Part shown: positions 7,820-15,428 of the stretch, piece by piece
Numbering within the stretch: position 1 is the first letter of the stretch
Layout of the letters: every line of letters starts with the position of its first letter
Notes under the pieces: model-generated
The model's database searches: none
The model's input: the letters and a program-made list of their open reading frames with translations, nothing else
What the model was told of the DNA's origin: nothing
Source of the DNA: Robiginitalea sp.
GTDB taxonomy: Bacteria > Bacteroidota > Bacteroidia > Flavobacteriales > Flavobacteriaceae
Direction of reading: 5' to 3'
Assembly: GCA_024642005.1 (NCBI GenBank)
Contig: JAHECA010000001.1
Location: forward strand, 1 to 64,000
Length of the DNA stretch: 64,000 nt
Position numbers and translations under genes: made by a program

Positions 7820-8974
7820 TTACACGAAGGAACCGAAATGATCCATACTCACTTGTTGATTTGCCGCTGCCGTTCCAATGTCCAGTAAATCCTGAATATT
7901 TGCAGGCTCATCCATTTCCCGGATCTTTTTGGGGTCCAAATGACCAAATCCCAAATCCTTCAACCCTTTATCACTCAAATCGGCGTTATACCTGACGTAA
8001 AGGAAATCCTTTTCCCTTTTTGCATCATAGACCATGTCATGGACTTCCCTGTCGATCTGATCTCCGTACATACAACGGCCAACCGCACGGCAATTGATAT
8101 CCTGGTCGACCTGCATGGCATACATCAGGTTATTCGGGATATTCTTAATGATACTTCCCAGGTTGCGATAGGCACCTGTTGTCGTCGCTGCTCCCGTACC
8201 CACGGAAACCACCAACAGGTTCTTTTCTCCTGTCTGCCAGTTCAGATTATAAGCAGGCAACGTAGACATTTTATAGAGCAAAAAGGCCGGGTTATTGTAG
8301 GGGGTCACCCCCCCGTCGACAAACACAAAAGTTTTGGACGGATCATTTTTATCCCATTGGATCGTTTCGGACGCAAAATAACTGGGTGCTGCCGTACTGG
8401 CCCTGACCAGTTGAAAAAGTCTTATTTTTTGATTGTTGTCTGCTCTGCTCTTGTCGTTGTATTTGGCAAAAGGATTGTTGCTGATAGGCCAGGGAGAATC
8501 TGTGCTCCGGTTCATGGTCACGACCGTCAACAGCGATTTAAAGGTGCCATTTGCAATATCCATATTGGTCTCGGCCCCGTACACCTCCTTGAGCTTTGTG
8601 GTTAGGGGGCCCGACTTGAACTTAAAACCTGAAAAAAGCCAGCCCAAAATGGTATACCGGGCTTTGGCAAACATGGCCTTCCCGAATTTTTTGTAAAAAT
8701 CCATCAACTCATCAGCAGACATCCCGATGGCAAGCCCGGCAGCAATTATAGCTCCCGTACTGGTGCCCCCAAAATGGTCAAAATAGTCACATAACCTGAA
8801 ATCGTCGCCCCGGTTCAATTTTTGTTTGAGATCCTTTTCCAGTTTGGATAAAATCCCGAGCGTGAGCACTCCGCGTATACCTCCCCCATCCAGGGCCAGT
8901 ATTTTACGGGGTTGCTGGGATTCATATCGGGGGGCGAGATCGCCCCAGGGTGATGATTGGTCTTGATCGGTCAT
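7820..8974 (-). CDS. Patatin-like phospholipase (CapV-like effector type)
   Basis: A 384-residue patatin family lipid acyl hydrolase. The oxyanion-hole motif is DGGGIRG (residues 29-35), the nucleophile elbow is GTSTG (70-74, Ser72), and the catalytic Asp lies in FVDGGVTPYNNP (Asp about residue 219). These three elements form the Ser-Asp dyad of patatins. GTSTG rather than GxSxG with variable flanks is also the form used by CapV-type effectors that degrade membranes in CBASS antiphage systems, although no CD-NTase is present here. No signal peptide is seen, so it acts in the cytosol. It is the first gene of an operon with the NDT-like/TRAFs-binding gene four bases downstream. It may be held in check or activated by that partner. 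Bacterial patatins also serve in lipid turnover, so a defence role is not proven. Confidence 0.92.
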   Translation of the reverse strand: MTDQDQSSPWGDLAPRYESQQPRKILALDGGGIRGVLTLGILSKLEKDLKQKLNRGDDFRLCDYFDHFGGTSTGAIIAAGLAIGMSADELMDFYKKFGKAMFAKARYTILGWLFSGFKFKSGPLTTKLKEVYGAETNMDIANGTFKSLLTVVTMNRSTDSPWPISNNPFAKYNDKSRADNNQKIRLFQLVRASTAAPSYFASETIQWDKNDPSKTFVFVDGGVTPYNNPAFLLYKMSTLPAYNLNWQTGEKNLLVVSVGTGAATTTGAYRNLGSIIKNIPNNLMYAMQVDQDINCRAVGRCMYGDQIDREVHDMVYDAKREKDFLYVRYNADLSDKGLKDLGFGHLDPKKIREMDEPANIQDLLDIGTAAANQQVSMDHFGSFV

Positions 8975-9181
8975 GGTTGTATTTGTTGGTTATTACCTGT
9001 TTTATTCTCCGAGACGGAAGTGGGTGTCGTTACCGCATGAATGATGTTCTTCATAAATAGTTCGTGACGACCTGTTTAAAATACGAAATATTGCTAAACC
9101 TATGGCTTCAACCAATCAACGCTTCAGTAAAATTAATGGTGTCCTAACATTACGTTTTAAGGAATCCGGTATTTTCACCCC

Positions 9182-9421
9182 ATGAGAATTTTATCCTATA
9201 CCCGAAACGGATTGTTTATTTCCCTGGCTGCCGTTTGTTCGAAGGATCCGAAGTATGATACCTGCGATTGCGCGGTGCAGTACTTTGCGGATAACCCGGA
9301 TAGCCCCGGCACCTTTTTTTTAGAGAAAGAAGTACGCGAGGAAGCAATATGCGCCGGAGAGGCAGGTGATACACTTTATCTTTCCCCCAATTCCAAAACC
9401 TATACCTACGATTGCCGGTAA
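9182..9421 (+). CDS. Small cysteine-containing protein of unknown function
   Basis: A 79-residue open frame with a short hydrophobic N-terminus (NGLFISLAAVCS) and four further cysteines after the one that follows the hydrophobic stretch. It resembles a small exported or lipid-anchored protein, but the residues before the first Cys (AAV) do not make a good lipobox. It lies at the edge of the AT-rich island between the patatin gene and the TerB-like gene. The following 227 bases (9422-9648) hold no gene I can support. It could equally be a decaying remnant of a lipoprotein gene. I do not recognise the family. Confidence 0.35.
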   Translation: MRILSYTRNGLFISLAAVCSKDPKYDTCDCAVQYFADNPDSPGTFFLEKEVREEAICAGEAGDTLYLSPNSKTYTYDCR

Positions 9422-9648
9422 ATCGTACAGGCCATATGGCAAGAATCAGGTAAATATGATGCGGGCCTGAAGTACCTGTTCATGCATTTCAGGGCATACA
9501 AAAATTGAGAACCCCGGGGGCCTGAGCATATAAAAGTTTTACCTATATTTAATCCCCCCGAAGTCAACCCTGCCACCCTTCGCGCGATTGGCCCCAAATG
9601 CTTCCCAAAAGCCACTTATGAAAGTATAATTCAAGCTCGGAAACTCGC

Positions 9649-10080
9649 ATGGGATTACTAGAACTCTTCAACAGCTACGACAAAAAGAAACGCCGGAGCC
9701 ACTTCAAAAACCTCTTTGCCGTGGCACGGGCCGACGAGGTGGTGTGCCGGGAAGAAATGGACTTGGTGGCCAGCCTGGCGCAAAAATTCCAGATGAGCAC
9801 CCCAGAGGTGACGCATATCCTCAGAAATCCGGACGATGGGGACCTGGTAATGCCCAAAACACCCCTGGAACGAATGGAGCACCTCTACGACCTGGTAGGC
9901 GTAATGCTCGCAGACGGCCGTATCGACGAACGGGAAGTGTTCCTCTGCCAGAGCCTGGCTGCTAAAATGGGCTTCAGGGAAGGCATCACCGGCCCGATGA
10001 TCGGAGAAATGATGGAGTACGCCAAAAGTGGCATTGCCCCCGAAATAGCCATCGAAAGGCTGCTTAAAAAATATACCTGA
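9649..10080 (+). CDS. TerB-like domain protein
   Basis: A 143-residue all-helical cytosolic protein. It shows the TerB/DjlA-type pattern of two helical repeats: FKNLFAVARADEVVCREEMDLV (first 45 residues, with an acidic pair) and LVGVMLADGRIDEREVFLCQ (about residues 82-101). The D-G-x-I-D-E-x-E motif matches the metal-binding or acidic signature of the TerB family. TerB domains are named for tellurite resistance but occur widely as stress or membrane-associated scaffold modules. It is followed by an inverted repeat (10083-10115) that may end its transcript, then by the LemA gene on the same strand. Its exact role cannot be read from the sequence. Confidence 0.75.
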   Translation: MGLLELFNSYDKKKRRSHFKNLFAVARADEVVCREEMDLVASLAQKFQMSTPEVTHILRNPDDGDLVMPKTPLERMEHLYDLVGVMLADGRIDEREVFLCQSLAAKMGFREGITGPMIGEMMEYAKSGIAPEIAIERLLKKYT

Positions 10081-10082
10081 AC

Positions 10083-10115
10083 CCTGCCGGGCCCCGTTCC
10101 CCTCCAACCGGCAGG
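10083..10115. other. Inverted repeat after the TerB-like gene
   Basis: CCTGCCGG at 10083-10090 is the exact reverse complement of CCGGCAGG at 10108-10115, giving an eight-base-pair GC-rich stem with a 17-base loop two bases after the stop codon. There is no T-run, so it is not a textbook intrinsic terminator, but its position suggests 3'-end protection or weak termination. Confidence 0.4.
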
Positions 10116-10219
10116 AACCCCCTCATTTAAAACCGGCTACGCCCCATTTTCTGCAAAAAAGATGGTATCTTAATACGTCGAAATCTGTCGTGTTGTAATC
10201 CAATAATACCCGCCCTGTT

Positions 10220-10780
10220 ATGTCCTTTTATATTGTTTTGCTCGTTCTCGCCCTCCTCGTCGTTTTAACCATTGCCATCTTCAACCGCTTCGTAAAGAAC
10301 CGAAACCTGGTAAAAGATGCCTGGAGCAATATTGACGTAGCCCTGAAAAGGCGGTACGACCTCATCCCCAACCTGGTAGAAACCGTGAAAGGGTACGCCG
10401 CCCACGAAAAGGGCACCTTTGAAAAAGTGATACAGGCCCGCAACCAGGCCATGGCCGTTCCAGCTGGAAATATCAATGACCAGATCAAGGCCGAGAACCA
10501 GCTGCAGCAAACCCTGAGAAGCCTTTTTGCCCTGGGCGAAGCCTATCCCGACCTGAAGGCCAATACCAATTTCCTGCAATTGCAGGACAAGCTGAACGAA
10601 ATAGAGGAAAACCTGGAGCGCAGCCGGCGGTATTACAACGGCACGGTGCGGGAAAACAACACTTATGGTGAAAGCTTTCCGGGGGTTTTGTTTGCAGGCC
10701 TTTTCAAGTACACCCATTTTGATTACTTCGAATCGACCGAGGCCGAGCGCGCCAATGTAAAGGTCGATTTTTCCAATTAG
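10220..10780 (+). CDS. LemA family protein
   Basis: A 186-residue LemA family protein. It has one N-terminal transmembrane helix (residues 2-20, IVLLVLALLVVLTIAI) followed by the family signature NRFVKNRNLVKDAWSNIDV and LKRRYDLIPNLVETVKGY, then long amphipathic helices ending in the conserved YNGTVRENNTYGESFPGVLFA segment. The length is normal for the family. LemA proteins are membrane-anchored cytoplasmic or periplasmic helical bundles of uncertain function, commonly encoded beside a DUF2207 membrane protein. That is the case here, with the next gene starting 16 bases downstream on the same strand, so an operon is likely. Confidence 0.93.
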   Translation: MSFYIVLLVLALLVVLTIAIFNRFVKNRNLVKDAWSNIDVALKRRYDLIPNLVETVKGYAAHEKGTFEKVIQARNQAMAVPAGNINDQIKAENQLQQTLRSLFALGEAYPDLKANTNFLQLQDKLNEIEENLERSRRYYNGTVRENNTYGESFPGVLFAGLFKYTHFDYFESTEAERANVKVDFSN

Positions 10781-10796
10781 CCCGGGGGCCGTGCGC

Positions 10797-12485
10797 ATGA
10801 AACCGATTCGACGGATAAACTGTTTCCTGATGCTCTGGGCAGGACTGGCGGTGGCCACGGCACAAGACTTCAGCGTGGAGCGTTATGCGGTAACTGTCGA
10901 TCTGACCGAGGCAGGGTATTTCGAAGTGGTGGAATCTTACGACGTCAACTTTTTGTACCCGAAACACGGCATTTACCGAGATATTCTCACTTCCTATACC
11001 CTGCAAACCAGGCAGGGGACCACCGAAAAAAGGCAGATTGAAATCAGCGACATCTCCGTTCCGGGCCACCGGTTTGAGGCATCAGGAAAATTTGCCCAAA
11101 AAATCAACGGGCAGGTGCAGATCAAGATCGGCGACGCCGACCGGACGGTATCTGGGCCTGTGCATTATGAAATACGCTACCGGGTTGATAACGCCCTTTT
11201 GTTTGAGGAAGAAGCCACCCGCTTTTACTGGAATTTAAAGCCCTCCGACTGGCAGGCCCCCTTCAATCAAATCAATTTCAGCCTGGCCCTCCCGCCGGGT
11301 ACCCGTGCAGACCCCGGGCAGGTATTCCTGTACACCGGCCCTGTTGGAACCACAAAACCCTCATCGGCTTTTGACCTGCAGCTAGACGCAGACCGAATTT
11401 CGGGCCGGTCCAAACCCGGGTTTGTCTCCTTTCAGGGCGAAGCCGTAACCTTGCTGGTAAACCTGCCCAGCGGCAGCATTGCCGAACAAAAGCCCCTCTG
11501 GCCCTTCTGGACGGACTACGGTTGGACGCTGCTATTGGGCATGATCGCAGGGCTTTTCTATTGGTTGTTCGTCACTTTTGGCAAAGACGACCCGGCCCCT
11601 GCGGTGATCAGTTATTTTCCGCCCGACAAGATGGACCCGGCCATGGTGGGCTTCCTTATCGACGACAAGGAAGACACCTCCGACCTGGTCGCTTTGCTGC
11701 CCTACTGGGGCAACCAGGGCCTGGTCGAAATGGAAGAAATCGACAAGAAGGGCTGGTTTGCCCAGGACGACACTTTGATACGGAAGCTGGCCGACCTGCC
11801 GGCCGATGCCCCAGATTACCAGCAAACGGTCTTCAACGGCCTATTTTCGGACGGCAAATCGGAGGTACTGGTCAGCAGCCTGAAAAACAAGTTCTACACC
11901 ACCATGGGCAGTGCCCGGTCGGAACTCAAGAAAGGCGCCCAGCAATACTACGACCCCAGGGCCCGACGCGCGTACTGGTTTACCGCAGGGGGACTGGTTT
12001 TGGCAGCATTCATTCTTGCGCCCACCCTCTTTTATTTCTGGGGCATCTTTGCGGCAGCGGCAGGCCTGGTTCTCTGCATCGTGCTGCTGATCCTGAACCG
12101 CTACATGGTTAAGAAAAACCCGAAGGGCATCAAGCTGTTCTCGGAGTTAAAGGGTTTCAAGGCTTTTATCAAAACGGCCGAGGAAAACCGGCTGAGGATG
12201 CTGCTGGCCGAAAGCCCGAATTATTTCGAATCGACCATGGCCTATGCCCTGGCCTTCGGGTACCTCGAAAAGTGGGCCGATAAATTCGACAAGCTCGATG
12301 TGCCACCCCCAACCTGGTACCACACGGCCGGGGGCTATCACTCCATGCACCATTTTTCAAGGTCCTTTTCCAGCACCATTCAATCTACCAGCAGCACCCT
12401 GGTAAGCTCTCCATCAAGCAGCTCCTCAGGGGGAGGCGGATCTGCCGGGGGCGGCTTCGGAGGGGGCGGAGGCGGGAGCTGGTAA
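10797..12485 (+). CDS. DUF2207 domain membrane protein
   Basis: A 562-residue protein. A signal peptide (RINCFLMLWAGLAVATAQ) precedes an extracytoplasmic beta-rich DUF2207 domain (about residues 20-225, with VESYDVNFLYPKHGIYRDI). Then come a transmembrane segment (LLGMIAGLFYWLFVTFG), a cytoplasmic region resembling a winged-helix-like insert (LLPYWGNQGLVEMEEIDKKGW), two more membrane helices (about residues 400-445), and a Ser/Gly-rich tail ending in a run of glycines. This is the usual DUF2207 layout, including the Gly-rich tail. I chose ATG 10797 over the in-frame GTG at 10791 because ATG is preferred and the signal peptide reads directly from it. It is probably co-transcribed with the LemA gene. 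Function is unknown in the family. Confidence 0.9.
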   Translation: MKPIRRINCFLMLWAGLAVATAQDFSVERYAVTVDLTEAGYFEVVESYDVNFLYPKHGIYRDILTSYTLQTRQGTTEKRQIEISDISVPGHRFEASGKFAQKINGQVQIKIGDADRTVSGPVHYEIRYRVDNALLFEEEATRFYWNLKPSDWQAPFNQINFSLALPPGTRADPGQVFLYTGPVGTTKPSSAFDLQLDADRISGRSKPGFVSFQGEAVTLLVNLPSGSIAEQKPLWPFWTDYGWTLLLGMIAGLFYWLFVTFGKDDPAPAVISYFPPDKMDPAMVGFLIDDKEDTSDLVALLPYWGNQGLVEMEEIDKKGWFAQDDTLIRKLADLPADAPDYQQTVFNGLFSDGKSEVLVSSLKNKFYTTMGSARSELKKGAQQYYDPRARRAYWFTAGGLVLAAFILAPTLFYFWGIFAAAAGLVLCIVLLILNRYMVKKNPKGIKLFSELKGFKAFIKTAEENRLRMLLAESPNYFESTMAYALAFGYLEKWADKFDKLDVPPPTWYHTAGGYHSMHHFSRSFSSTIQSTSSTLVSSPSSSSSGGGGSAGGGFGGGGGGSW

Positions 12486-12489
12486 TCCA

Positions 12490-12545
12490 GCAAATTCCAA
12501 ATCCCAAATCCCAAATTCCAAATTCAACCCCGATTGATATCGGGG
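12490..12545. repeat. AAATTCC-type short repeats with CCCCGAT/ATCGGGG hairpin
   Basis: Bases 12490-12526 are built from near-repeats of CAAATTCCAAATCCC. They run into a seven-base-pair stem, CCCCGAT (12528-12534), loop TGAT, ATCGGGG (12539-12545), followed by a modest AT-rich tract. It lies just after the DUF2207 stop, so it may act as a terminator. A related element with the same CCCCGA...TCGGGG core and TTGGAATTT flanks occurs at 17837-17885. Confidence 0.55.
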
Positions 12546-12602
12546 CTAAATTTTTATAGCATCCAAAAAACCATTACTTTAAAACTCAAAACCAACCGAA
12601 TT

Positions 12603-12791
12603 ATGGACATCAAGAAAACACTTATCAACCTGGCCATCTGCCTGCTGGCCTCCCCCATCATTGTCTACATCGTATTGTTTGCGGCCGGGGCAGCCGGGTC
12701 TACCTACGAGATGACCCATGGGGAAACTTTCATTATCTGGCTGCTGATGGCCATTGTGATCAACCTGTCGCTGGTCAAAAAGGGGTCGTAG
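12603..12791 (+). CDS. Small two-helix membrane protein
   Basis: A 62-residue protein beginning MDIKKTLINLA with two hydrophobic segments (about residues 7-28, LAICLLASPIIVYIVLFAAG, and about 42-58, IIWLLMAIVINLSLV). I chose the ATG at 12603 because it gives a compact membrane protein with a basic N-terminus; an earlier in-frame ATG at 12534 would run through the hairpin repeat. It follows the LemA/DUF2207 operon on the same strand. I do not recognise a named family, but small double-spanning proteins of this sort are common beside such operons in Bacteroidota. Confidence 0.6.
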   Translation: MDIKKTLINLAICLLASPIIVYIVLFAAGAAGSTYEMTHGETFIIWLLMAIVINLSLVKKGS

Positions 12792-12979
12792 CTTCCGGTA
12801 TCGGCAGGCAGCCCAATAGCTCCCTAAACACTACTGCAATTCGGCTTTCAGCAGAAAGGCCTGCCCGTGGCATGCCTTTGCCAGCCCTGACGGATTGGCA
12901 ACTTCGGTTGTATACATCGGGGATTCGCAGCACTTCTTTTATTTCCGTAAATTGACGCAACCAACCACCGACCCAAGCC

Positions 12980-13777
12980 ATGTTCCGCTTCTTCCGCCAA
13001 CTCCGCCAAAGCTTCCTATCTGAAAACCGGGTGGGCCGATACCTGTTGTATGCGGTTGGGGAGATATTGCTGGTTGTGATTGGGATTGTTATTGCCCTTC
13101 AAATAGATAATTGGAACGAAGAACGAAAAGTCAGAATCGAAGAACAGGTGCTGCTCAGGCAGCTCAAGGAGGATTACACTACCAATCTGGAGCAGCTCGA
13201 CAGCAAAATTGCCACCCGAACCCTGCTGATTGGATCCTCCAGGGAATTGCTGACCTATTTTGACGCACCGGACTCGTCCAATAAAGACTCGGTGGTTTCC
13301 AAACTGGCCAACCTGGGCCTTACGGTCACCTATGACCCCATTGAAAGTGACCTGGTGGCCACGGGTAAAATCAATATCATCCAAAACCGGGAACTGAAAA
13401 CCCTGCTTACCAAGTGGTCGACCGATGTTATCCAGGTTCAGGAGGTGGAGGCTATTTATCTGAACCGGCATCAGTATGTGTATATGCCCGTTTTGAATAA
13501 GCTGGGCCTTGGTCGTGCCATGGACAAGACCTTGCTTGAGAAGGTAAAAGACCTGCCCACTTTCTTGCTCACCCAAGACGAATTTGTCGCCTATGATTTC
13601 GGGAAATCGCGCATGGAACCAGACCTAATGGCCATTCTCAACAATCCGGAGCTGGAGGGAATCGTCTCCAGCTCTATTTTTGTAAATGAACTCATTAATT
13701 CCGAATCGTTTACCCTTCGCAAGCAAATCGTGGCCATCCTTGATTTGCTGGAGAAACAGATCAAATCAGAAGGCTAA
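12980..13777 (+). CDS. DUF6090 family membrane protein (copy 1)
   Basis: A 265-residue protein with the DUF6090 start MFRFFRQLRQSFLSENRV, then YLLYAVGEILLVVIGIVIAL (one transmembrane helix, about residues 22-45) and the junction motif QIDNWNEER. The remaining 210 residues are helical with coiled-coil-like charge patterns and presumably lie outside the cytoplasm. The family is known to me only from Bacteroidota and has no assigned function. It heads a tandem array: copy 2 starts 9 bases downstream, copy 3 follows after 1 base, and a decayed copy and a more distant copy 4 lie further on. The N-terminal block is strongly conserved between copies, whereas the C-terminal parts differ widely. Confidence 0.88.
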   Translation: MFRFFRQLRQSFLSENRVGRYLLYAVGEILLVVIGIVIALQIDNWNEERKVRIEEQVLLRQLKEDYTTNLEQLDSKIATRTLLIGSSRELLTYFDAPDSSNKDSVVSKLANLGLTVTYDPIESDLVATGKINIIQNRELKTLLTKWSTDVIQVQEVEAIYLNRHQYVYMPVLNKLGLGRAMDKTLLEKVKDLPTFLLTQDEFVAYDFGKSRMEPDLMAILNNPELEGIVSSSIFVNELINSESFTLRKQIVAILDLLEKQIKSEG

Positions 13778-13786
13778 CCCACAATA

Positions 13787-14524
13787 ATGTTCCGCTTCTA
13801 CCGCACCTTACGCCAACGCCTGCTCGCCGAAAACCGGGGTAGCAAATACCTGCTTTATGCCCTGGGGGAGATCGCATTGGTAATAATCGGGATATTGATT
13901 GCGCTGCAGGTAAACAACTGGAACGCGGAGCGCCTGGAACAAATAAAGAGCCGGAATTACCTGGAAAAACTCCACGGGGAAATGCAGTCTATGATTTCGG
14001 TGTATAACCATCAGAAATTGGACGCCCAAAAGAGGCTTGAAGAGGCCCTGGAGGCGCTGAAATTCGTTGAATCCTGCGGTGAAGCGAAAGAATATGAAGC
14101 CTCGTTCAGCGAGACGCTCCTATCGCATCAGACCCTTATGAAATTTAGAGAAATACGAAATACCTATGACGAAATGATCGCGGCAGGAGCTTTTTCATCA
14201 GTTTCTGATGACGATGTGAAAGGCACCATCTTCATGGCGTTCAATGTGCTTACTGCCGGCCAGAGCCAAATAGATTACTTCCGGGATGAGGTGGGCAGGG
14301 CTAGTGCCATTATTAATGCCCACGTTTCGTTCTCGTATGACGCAAACAGAGCGCTGACGGTGGCTTACGATGTGCCGCGTATCTGCTCAAATGCCACCTT
14401 CAGGAATGCCCTGGTGGAAATAATCGATGCCCGCGAGGATTGGATTGTGGGGCTGGGTTTTATTACTACCTCCATGGAGGAGGCGCGAGATGCGATTGAA
14501 GCTATGGACCAACCCGCGAAATAA
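13787..14524 (+). CDS. DUF6090 family membrane protein (copy 2)
   Basis: A 245-residue paralogue starting MFRFYRTLRQRLLAENRG, with the transmembrane block YLLYALGEIALVIIGILIAL and NNWNAERLEQ. The C-terminal domain is helical and dissimilar in sequence to copy 1 (for example LEALKFVESCGEAKEYEAS). It begins 9 bases after copy 1 and ends one base before the start of copy 3, so the three are probably translated from one message. No function is known; the shared anchor with variable outer domains suggests different binding partners, which is inference. Confidence 0.87.
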   Translation: MFRFYRTLRQRLLAENRGSKYLLYALGEIALVIIGILIALQVNNWNAERLEQIKSRNYLEKLHGEMQSMISVYNHQKLDAQKRLEEALEALKFVESCGEAKEYEASFSETLLSHQTLMKFREIRNTYDEMIAAGAFSSVSDDDVKGTIFMAFNVLTAGQSQIDYFRDEVGRASAIINAHVSFSYDANRALTVAYDVPRICSNATFRNALVEIIDAREDWIVGLGFITTSMEEARDAIEAMDQPAK

Positions 14525-14525
14525 T

Positions 14526-15290
14526 ATGTTCCGTTTCTTCCGCACCCTGCGCCAAAGCCTCCTTCCCGAAAACCGGGTAAGTAAATACCTGCCGTATGCC
14601 ATTGGGGAAATAGCCCTGGTAGTGATCGGGATCTTGATTGCCTTGCAGGTAAACACCTGGAATCAGGAGCGGCTCGACAGCAAGGCAGAAACCGCTTATC
14701 TCAGGCGCTTACTTAGAGAAATAGAAGGCGACCTGGAAAACATTTCAAGTGCTGTAAAGAGTTACGAGGGGCGGAAAAAGCGGGCTGAGTTTCTGATGGC
14801 TACCAAAACCAATCCCGGCTTGGCCGAGGCAGACCCCACCTATTTTATTGAAAGCATCGAATACGCAGGCTATACCAATTCTCCCGTCGTAGCAGATCAT
14901 ACCTATGAAGAGATAAAATCGAGCGGCAGGCTCTCCATCATCACTAATGAACAACTGCGCACGAGCCTGTCGGGCTACTATACCGGCGTCAAAAACAGAG
15001 AACAGTACAATTTTATCGTCCAGGATATTCAGCTGAGGTATCTGGAATACCGGGCCGGCATCCTTTCGGATGAGCAGCAGATTGCCATGGGAAGCATGGG
15101 CAACGAAATGCAGTACGATGCCGAGGCGGCCGCGGCTGTGTATAAGCGCATGATGGCTAAAACAGCTTTTATCGATCATTTGCCTTTTGTCATTCAATCC
15201 AAGGTAAGAGCCATTGAGGTGCTGAAGGCCCGGCACGATTCTGTATTGCAGTTGCGAAGGCTAATCCTGGAAGAATTGCAGCCAAGGTAA
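14526..15290 (+). CDS. DUF6090 family membrane protein (copy 3)
   Basis: A 254-residue paralogue starting MFRFFRTLRQSLLPENRV, followed by the helix YLPYAIGEIALVVIGILIAL and VNTWNQERLDS. I set the start at the ATG at 14526, one base after the stop of copy 2, because this is where homology to the other copies begins, although the frame is open upstream. The outer region contains a long helix (about residues 50-85) and ends with LILEELQPR. A fragmentary copy of the same N-terminal block lies 9 bases downstream. Function unknown. Confidence 0.87.
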   Translation: MFRFFRTLRQSLLPENRVSKYLPYAIGEIALVVIGILIALQVNTWNQERLDSKAETAYLRRLLREIEGDLENISSAVKSYEGRKKRAEFLMATKTNPGLAEADPTYFIESIEYAGYTNSPVVADHTYEEIKSSGRLSIITNEQLRTSLSGYYTGVKNREQYNFIVQDIQLRYLEYRAGILSDEQQIAMGSMGNEMQYDAEAAAAVYKRMMAKTAFIDHLPFVIQSKVRAIEVLKARHDSVLQLRRLILEELQPR

Positions 15291-15298
15291 GAGAAGCC

Positions 15299-15406
15299 TT
15301 TTCGCTTCTTCAGCACCTTTCGCCAACGCCTCCTTTTAGTAAATACCTGCTGAAAGCCATTGGGGAAATAGCCCTGGTGTTGGAGCAGTTAAATTCGACC
15401 GATTGA
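15299..15406 (+). pseudogene. Decayed DUF6090 N-terminal remnant
   Basis: Starting at 15299 the sequence reads FRFFSTFRQRLLL, matching the start of the four intact DUF6090 genes but lacking the ATG. A short deletion removes the ENRV region and shifts the frame; from 15338 the next frame gives SKYLLKAIGEIALVL, the expected transmembrane block, and ends at a TGA at 15404-15406. The rest of the gene is gone. It lies between copy 3 and the YiiX-like gene, showing that the array once had at least five members. Confidence 0.75.
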
Positions 15407-15428
15407 TACCTTACTATAAAGCACCGAC

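Noticed and set aside
7096-7995. + strand open frame of 299 codons across the NDT-like gene
   Set aside because: It opposes the well-supported patatin/NDT-like operon and shows no domain; GC-rich reverse-strand openness explains it.
7820-8974. Assigning the patatin to a CBASS system
   Set aside because: No CD-NTase, E1/E2, HORMA or Cap genes accompany it; only the effector type matches, so I kept the call to a patatin of CapV-like form.
12534-12602. Upstream ATG for the small two-helix protein
   Set aside because: The extension runs through the hairpin repeat and adds a Lys/Thr-rich stretch with no homology; the ATG at 12603 is preferred.
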